Source: Xaviernesmea oryzae
Lineage (GTDB): Bacteria; Pseudomonadota; Alphaproteobacteria; Rhizobiales; Rhizobiaceae
Assembly (NCBI RefSeq): GCF_900177415.1
Contig: NZ_FXAF01000011.1
Location: 372,001 to 436,000 of the forward strand
Length of the DNA: 64,000 nt
Reading direction: 5' to 3'
Numbering within the stretch: the stretch's first letter is position 1; the number at the start of each line of letters is the position of its first letter. A model generated the notes under the pieces. It was not told the DNA's origin. It did not search any database and saw only the letters and a program-made list of their open reading frames with translations. Below are positions 60,519 through 64,000 of this stretch, piece after piece. The position numbers were made by a program, and so were the translations under genes.

Positions 60519-61676
60519 CTACAGGTCCGAGGCTCCGGAAAGGCCGGTCGTCTGGGTATAGCGCGCTCGCGGCCGGATCAGGTGACCGCCTTCGATCTGT
60601 TCCATGGCGTGGGCGAGCCACCCGGTGGTGCGCGATAGCGCGAAGATGACGAGCGGCGCCTCTTCGGGAAGCGTGAACGTGGCGGCAAGCGTCGCCAGCG
60701 CGAAATCGATATTGGCCGGTTCGCCGAGCAGCTCCTCTCCGGCCTCCGCGAGCGAGCCGTAGATCGCCGGCGCGTCGAAACTTGCCATGAGGGCTCGCGC
60801 GCGCGGATCGCCCTGGGGATAGAGCCGGTGACCGAAGGCCCTGACCGCTCCCTCCGAGGAAAGGGTTGCGCGGATAACCTCGCGCGCCCCGAGCGATGCC
60901 GCCTGTTCGGTGAGCCGCGTCACGCTCAGCCACGCGCCGCCATGCCTGGGGCCTGTCAACGCGGCCAGTCCCGAAAGCGTCGCTGCGGAAAGGGCGGCAC
61001 CCGACGAAGCGGTCACCCGGGCCGCAAAGGCGGAAACATTCAGTTCGTGCTCGGCTGCCAGCACTAGCGCCTTGCGGATCGGCTCGGCCGCCTCCGGCCG
61101 CTGCCAGCCCGATGCCAGCCGCTGGTGCAGCGGCAGGGGATCGCCGCGCCAAGGCGCAAGTCCTGCTGCGACGGTCGACAGCACGCCGGCGGCCTCGGCC
61201 TTGAGAACGGCAGCGCTTCGGCCGAGCGCCGGCAGGTCGGTCGTCACGCGCGCGGCAAGCCCCATCAAGGCTGCCGCCATGCGCGATACACCACCCTTCC
61301 CTTCGACCACGCCGACACGGACCTCTCCGGTGTCCCAGAGAAGCGCGGCGATCTCCTCCAGCGTCGCATGTCCGGCAAGCTCGACCGCATCGCGGCCGCG
61401 ATAGAACAGTTTCCCATCCGAGATCGTCGAGATGGATGTGGGCAGCACAGGATCGCCCCAGCGGATCGCTTCGGCCGCCACCGCCGCCGATTGCCGCCGC
61501 CCGGCGTGGCGCTCCGCCAGCCGTTTCACGTCGTCGGCCTGATAGAGGCTTCGCCTTGGGTCGGCCGGATCGGGCTTCGCACGAATGCGCCCGCGGCTGA
61601 CATTGGCGTAGAGCGTCTGCGATTTGGTCCCAAGAAGGGCGAGCGCCTGTTCGGCGGTGATCCAGAGCGTGTTCAT
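60519..61676 (-). CDS. Citrate synthase-family protein with N-terminal DNA-binding (MerR/excisionase-like) domain
   Basis: 385 residues from ATG 61676. Residues 1-58 form a helix-turn-helix of the excisionase/MerR type (WITAEQALALLGTKSQTLYA, then DPRRSLYQADDVKRLAERH with the RR-x-Y wing). Residues about 65-380 are citrate synthase, with all three catalytic residues kept: His210 (AAEHELNVSAF), His283 (FGHRLYPQGDPRAR) and Asp324 (NIDFALATL). It is divergent from a plain citrate synthase gene over 73 bases that contain two palindromes. Longer starts (61691, 61706) would run into those palindromes. Inferred: a metabolite-sensing regulator of the neighbouring gene, or a trigger enzyme. Confidence 0.88.
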   Translation of the reverse strand: MNTLWITAEQALALLGTKSQTLYANVSRGRIRAKPDPADPRRSLYQADDVKRLAERHAGRRQSAAVAAEAIRWGDPVLPTSISTISDGKLFYRGRDAVELAGHATLEEIAALLWDTGEVRVGVVEGKGGVSRMAAALMGLAARVTTDLPALGRSAAVLKAEAAGVLSTVAAGLAPWRGDPLPLHQRLASGWQRPEAAEPIRKALVLAAEHELNVSAFAARVTASSGAALSAATLSGLAALTGPRHGGAWLSVTRLTEQAASLGAREVIRATLSSEGAVRAFGHRLYPQGDPRARALMASFDAPAIYGSLAEAGEELLGEPANIDFALATLAATFTLPEEAPLVIFALSRTTGWLAHAMEQIEGGHLIRPRARYTQTTGLSGASDL

Positions 61677-61677
61677 G

Positions 61678-61707
61678 TTGATCGATTGCATCAAGATTGA
61701 CGTCAAT
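61678..61707. promoter_or_regulatory. Double palindrome, candidate operator of the HTH-citrate synthase
   Basis: Two adjoining dyads with TTGA/TCAA arms: TTGAT-N7-ATCAA (61678-61694) and ATTGACGTCAAT (61696-61707, perfect 12 bp). The second covers the -35 of the plus-strand promoter. Confidence 0.6.
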
Positions 61708-61725
61708 AAGACTAGGGCCGATCAT
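61697..61725 (+). promoter_or_regulatory. Candidate sigma70-type promoter of the plain citrate synthase gene
   Basis: TTGACG, 17 bases, GATCAT. The -35 lies within the ATTGACGTCAAT palindrome, which suggests repression by occlusion. A strong AAAGGAG follows at 61736-61742, ahead of the ATG at 61750. Confidence 0.5.
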
Positions 61726-61749
61726 CTCTCCCGTAAAGGAGAAACCCTC

Positions 61750-62838
61750 ATGAATAACGGACTTGAAGACATCGTCGCCGCCGAAACCCGGCTGTCGGAC
61801 GTGGATGGAGAAGCCGGCCGCCTGATCATTCGCGGCATATCCCTGGACCGGCTCGTCGGGCGCGCGACCTATGAGGATACGGCCGCCCTGCTGCTCGACG
61901 GCCTGCTGGACCGGCCCGTCACGGTGAGCGACCTGAAGGCGCGTCTCGGCCGCATGCGCGCCGAGGTTTTCGCCCATATACAGGCGATGGACGAAGCGCT
62001 GTCGAAACTGCCGCCGGTCGATGCCATGCGGGCTCTGATCGCGAGGCTGCCCGATGGCGAGGATTTCGAGACGGCGCTCCGGCTGCTCGTGGCACCTGCC
62101 GTCTTCCTGCCGGCCGTGCTGAGGCTGCAGAAGGGCGAGGCGCCGGTAGCCCCTACACCAGCCCTCTCCCAGTCCGCCGACATTCTCGCCATGCTGAATG
62201 CAGGCCTTCCCTCCAGGGAGCAGGTGGCGGCGCTGGATGCCTATCTGGTGACGATTTCCGACCACGGGCTCAACGCCTCGACCTTCGCTTCGCGCGTCGT
62301 CGCCTCCACCAGGGCCGGCCTTACCTCCTCCGTGCTCGCGGCGATCGGCGCGCTCAAGGGACCGCTGCACGGCGGTGCGCCGGGACCGGTGCTCGACATG
62401 CTGGAGGCCGTCGGTACGGAAGCCGACGCAAAAGTCTGGCTCGCCCGTGCGCTGGATCGCGGCGAGCGGCTGATGGGCTTTGGCCATCGGGTCTATCGCG
62501 TGCGCGATCCCCGCGCAGATGCGCTGAAAGGCGCCCTGAAGCCGCTGACCGCAACCGGCCAGGTCGACCGGGATCGCATCCGGCTTGCGGAAGCCGTCGA
62601 GCAGGCGGCACTTGCCATCCTGAGGGAACGCAAGCCGGACCGCCCCCTCGACGTCAATGTCGAGTTCTACACGGCCCTGCTGCTCGATGCGCTGAAATTC
62701 CCGCGCGAGGCTTTCACCGGCGTCTTCGCGATCGGCCGCACGGTCGGCTGGATCGCGCATGCCCGCGAACAGTCGCTCGAGGGACGGCTGATCCGTCCCC
62801 GCTCGGTCTATGTGGGACCGATGCACCAGGCGGCGTAG
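61750..62838 (+). CDS. Citrate synthase/2-methylcitrate synthase-family protein
   Basis: 362 residues, short type I form (CitA/methylcitrate synthase-like), no DNA-binding domain. Catalytic His172 (ISDHGLNASTF) and His246 (MGFGHRVYRVRDPRAD) are present; the acid position has Glu305 (DVNVEFYTALLL) where most synthases have Asp, a variation also found in CitA-type enzymes. Whether it uses acetyl-CoA or propionyl-CoA is not decidable. Divergent from the HTH fused paralogue. It is not the housekeeping GltA, which is longer. Confidence 0.9.
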   Translation: MNNGLEDIVAAETRLSDVDGEAGRLIIRGISLDRLVGRATYEDTAALLLDGLLDRPVTVSDLKARLGRMRAEVFAHIQAMDEALSKLPPVDAMRALIARLPDGEDFETALRLLVAPAVFLPAVLRLQKGEAPVAPTPALSQSADILAMLNAGLPSREQVAALDAYLVTISDHGLNASTFASRVVASTRAGLTSSVLAAIGALKGPLHGGAPGPVLDMLEAVGTEADAKVWLARALDRGERLMGFGHRVYRVRDPRADALKGALKPLTATGQVDRDRIRLAEAVEQAALAILRERKPDRPLDVNVEFYTALLLDALKFPREAFTGVFAIGRTVGWIAHAREQSLEGRLIRPRSVYVGPMHQAA

Positions 62839-62847
62839 AGAGGCCGA

Positions 62848-63618
62848 TTACATCCGGACCGACATCCCACCGTCGACGGTCAGCACATGGCCGTTGACGA
62901 AGGAGGCGGCGTCGCTCGCGAGGAAAAGTGCAGCACCTGCGATCTCCTCCGGCCGGCCCCATCGCTCAAGGGGCACACGCCGGCGCGCGAAAGCGATCAT
63001 GTCCGGGTTTTCGGAAAGGGCGGCGTTGGTCTCGGTCGCGAACATGCCCGGCGCGATTGCATTGCTCGTCACACCGAATGCGCCGTATTCGACGGCGAGA
63101 CTGCGCACCAGGCCGGTCATGCCCTGCTTGGCGACCGGATAGACCGCGTCGCCGGGCATCGCCATGTCGCCGATGATCGAGGTGACCGCGATCAGCCGGC
63201 CATGACCCCGCTCCTTCATGATTTCCGCGGCATCGCGCGACAGCGAGATCGCCGAGAGGAGATCCGTCCGGATGAGGTCCAGGATTTCACGGTCGTCGAA
63301 CGCGGCGAGCGGACGTCTATCGCGGGCGCCGACATTGTTGATCAGGATATCGAGCCGGCTATGCGTTTTGCGGATATCCGCGACGACGGCCCGCCCCGCA
63401 TCGATATCCGCCACGTCGAAGGCTGCCGCCTCCGACTTGCCTCCGGTTTTCGCGATCGCGGCAACGGCCTTATCGAGCGTTCCGGCAGTTCGTCCCGTGA
63501 GAACCACGTGGGCGCCCGCTTCGGCGAGAGCCCGCGCCATCTCGAACCCGAGCCCTCTCCCGCCGCCCGTGACCAGAGCGACCCGTCCGTCCAGGGAAAA
63601 CCTGTTGAAAATGCTCAT
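62848..63618 (-). CDS. Short-chain dehydrogenase/reductase
   Basis: 256 residues from ATG 63618. Rossmann motif VTGGGRGLGFEMARALAEAG near residue 16-35, NNVG near 88, catalytic Ser in AVTSIIGDM near 140, and YPVAKQG with the YxxxK pair near 156-160. Ends with the usual NGHVLTVDGGMSV. Resembles gluconate 5-dehydrogenase/3-oxoacyl-ACP reductase-type SDRs; substrate unknown. It lies behind pyrG on the same strand with 134 bases between, and converges on the citrate synthase gene with nine bases between stops. Confidence 0.88.
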   Translation of the reverse strand: MSIFNRFSLDGRVALVTGGGRGLGFEMARALAEAGAHVVLTGRTAGTLDKAVAAIAKTGGKSEAAAFDVADIDAGRAVVADIRKTHSRLDILINNVGARDRRPLAAFDDREILDLIRTDLLSAISLSRDAAEIMKERGHGRLIAVTSIIGDMAMPGDAVYPVAKQGMTGLVRSLAVEYGAFGVTSNAIAPGMFATETNAALSENPDMIAFARRRVPLERWGRPEEIAGAALFLASDAASFVNGHVLTVDGGMSVRM

Positions 63619-63752
63619 ATCAAACCCGCCCGATGAAATGCCGCGATCCGAGCACGTCACCGGCGGGAATGCAAGCCATGCCGCGCCCTTATCAGGCGCG
63701 GAGAAATCGCCGCAAAAACATGGATGGAAGAGCCGCCTCAGCGGCCGGCCGG

Positions 63753-64000
63753 TTATACCAGACGGCTCTGCTCCAGCGCCGCTTCGATGAAGCTCGCAAA
63801 GAGCGGATGCGGGTCGAGCGGCCGGCTCTTCAGTTCGGGATGGTATTGGACGCCGATGAACCAGGGATGGTCCGGATATTCGATCGTCTCCGGCAGCAGG
63901 CCGTCCGGCGACATGCCGGAGAACACGAGGCCGCAGCTTTCCAGCCGGTCCTTGTAGTCGATATTGACCTCGTAGCGGTGGCGGTGACGTTCGGAAATGT
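63753..64000 (-). CDS. pyrG: CTP synthase, C-terminal part
   Basis: Runs off the right edge; 81 residues before the TAA at 63753-63755 are visible. SERHRHRYEVNIDYKDRLES, then FSGMSPDGLLPETIEYPDHP and WFIGVQYHPELKSRPLDPHP show the end of the class I glutaminase domain, including the His-Pro-Glu triad part. Makes CTP from UTP and glutamine. A GC-rich hairpin lies downstream (63681-63701) without a T-run. Confidence 0.95.
   Translation of the reverse strand, partial: ISERHRHRYEVNIDYKDRLESCGLVFSGMSPDGLLPETIEYPDHPWFIGVQYHPELKSRPLDPHPLFASFIEAALEQSRLV

Noticed and set aside
59863..62826. Open frame of 987 codons on the minus strand over the citrate synthase pair
   Set aside because: It is opposite to well-supported genes, has Arg/His/Gln-rich composition typical of antisense frames in GC-rich DNA, and shows no domain.
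1..64000. CRISPR arrays, rRNA genes, prophage, insertion sequences, restriction systems
   Set aside because: No regularly spaced repeats, rRNA sequence, phage structural genes or transposase genes were seen on either strand.

Overview
The window is a GC-rich, gene-dense chromosomal segment of an alphaproteobacterium of the order Rhizobiales, most likely family Rhizobiaceae (Rhizobium/Agrobacterium/Ensifer type). Pointers are the rlpA-dacF-tmk-holB-metG-tatD-MBL run, trpD-trpC-moaC-moeA, glnB-glnA with a sigma54 promoter, an IalB-family periplasmic protein, the rhizobial form of GlmU, and alphaproteobacterial LexA boxes (GTTC-N7-GTTC). Species cannot be fixed from the sequence alone.

Layout. 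1-4.6 kb: tail of a BMP-type ABC binding protein, glmU and glmS (UDP-GlcNAc supply), a DUF502 membrane protein. 4.6-14.1 kb: recG, sdhE-mfd, then on the minus strand a DMT exporter, a DsbA/FrnE-like thiol oxidoreductase and an orphan peptide-binding protein. 14.4-18.4 kb: ialB, hspQ (heat-shock type promoter), a second DMT exporter, glnA and glnB. 18.7-26.7 kb: bifunctional NAD(P)HX repair enzyme, DUF72, uvrA and ssb around a shared LexA box, an HPP-CBS membrane protein and MarC. 26.9-34.6 kb: gyrA, a cluster of three tiny membrane-protein genes with unusual repeated DNA elements and a general-stress (EcfG-type) promoter, coaD, two cyclophilins, queA-tgt. 34.6-46.6 kb: small exported protein, MFS, J-domain protein, acetyltransferase, then the long minus-strand cell-envelope/replication operon, and a Crp/Fnr regulator.

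46.7-50.9 kb is an accessory-looking islet beside tRNA-Ser(UGA). It holds two regulator-oxidoreductase pairs (LysR/azoreductase, TetR/aldo-keto reductase), each with clear palindromic operators, and a 51-bp repeat flanking the second pair. 50.9-54.1 kb: more tiny genes, one with the same regulatory layout as the 30-kb cluster, then a LexA-box endonuclease III followed by DUF486 and a second DUF72 gene. 54.3-59.7 kb: ppiD-trpD-trpC-moaC-moeA. 59.9-64 kb: an FMN reductase, a citrate synthase fused to a DNA-binding domain divergent from a plain citrate synthase, an SDR, and the end of pyrG.

The most promising undescribed items are: (i) the DNA-binding citrate synthase/citrate synthase pair with palindromes over the shared promoter; (ii) composite TGAACG tandem-repeat elements placed upstream of EcfG-type promoters that drive very small membrane proteins at two loci about 20 kb apart; (iii) both DUF72 paralogues sitting in transcription units headed by LexA boxes and DNA-repair genes; and (iv) two enzymes that have lost textbook motifs (zinc-less Tgt, a D,D-carboxypeptidase without SxN and KTG). 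All reading was by eye; no database search was possible.
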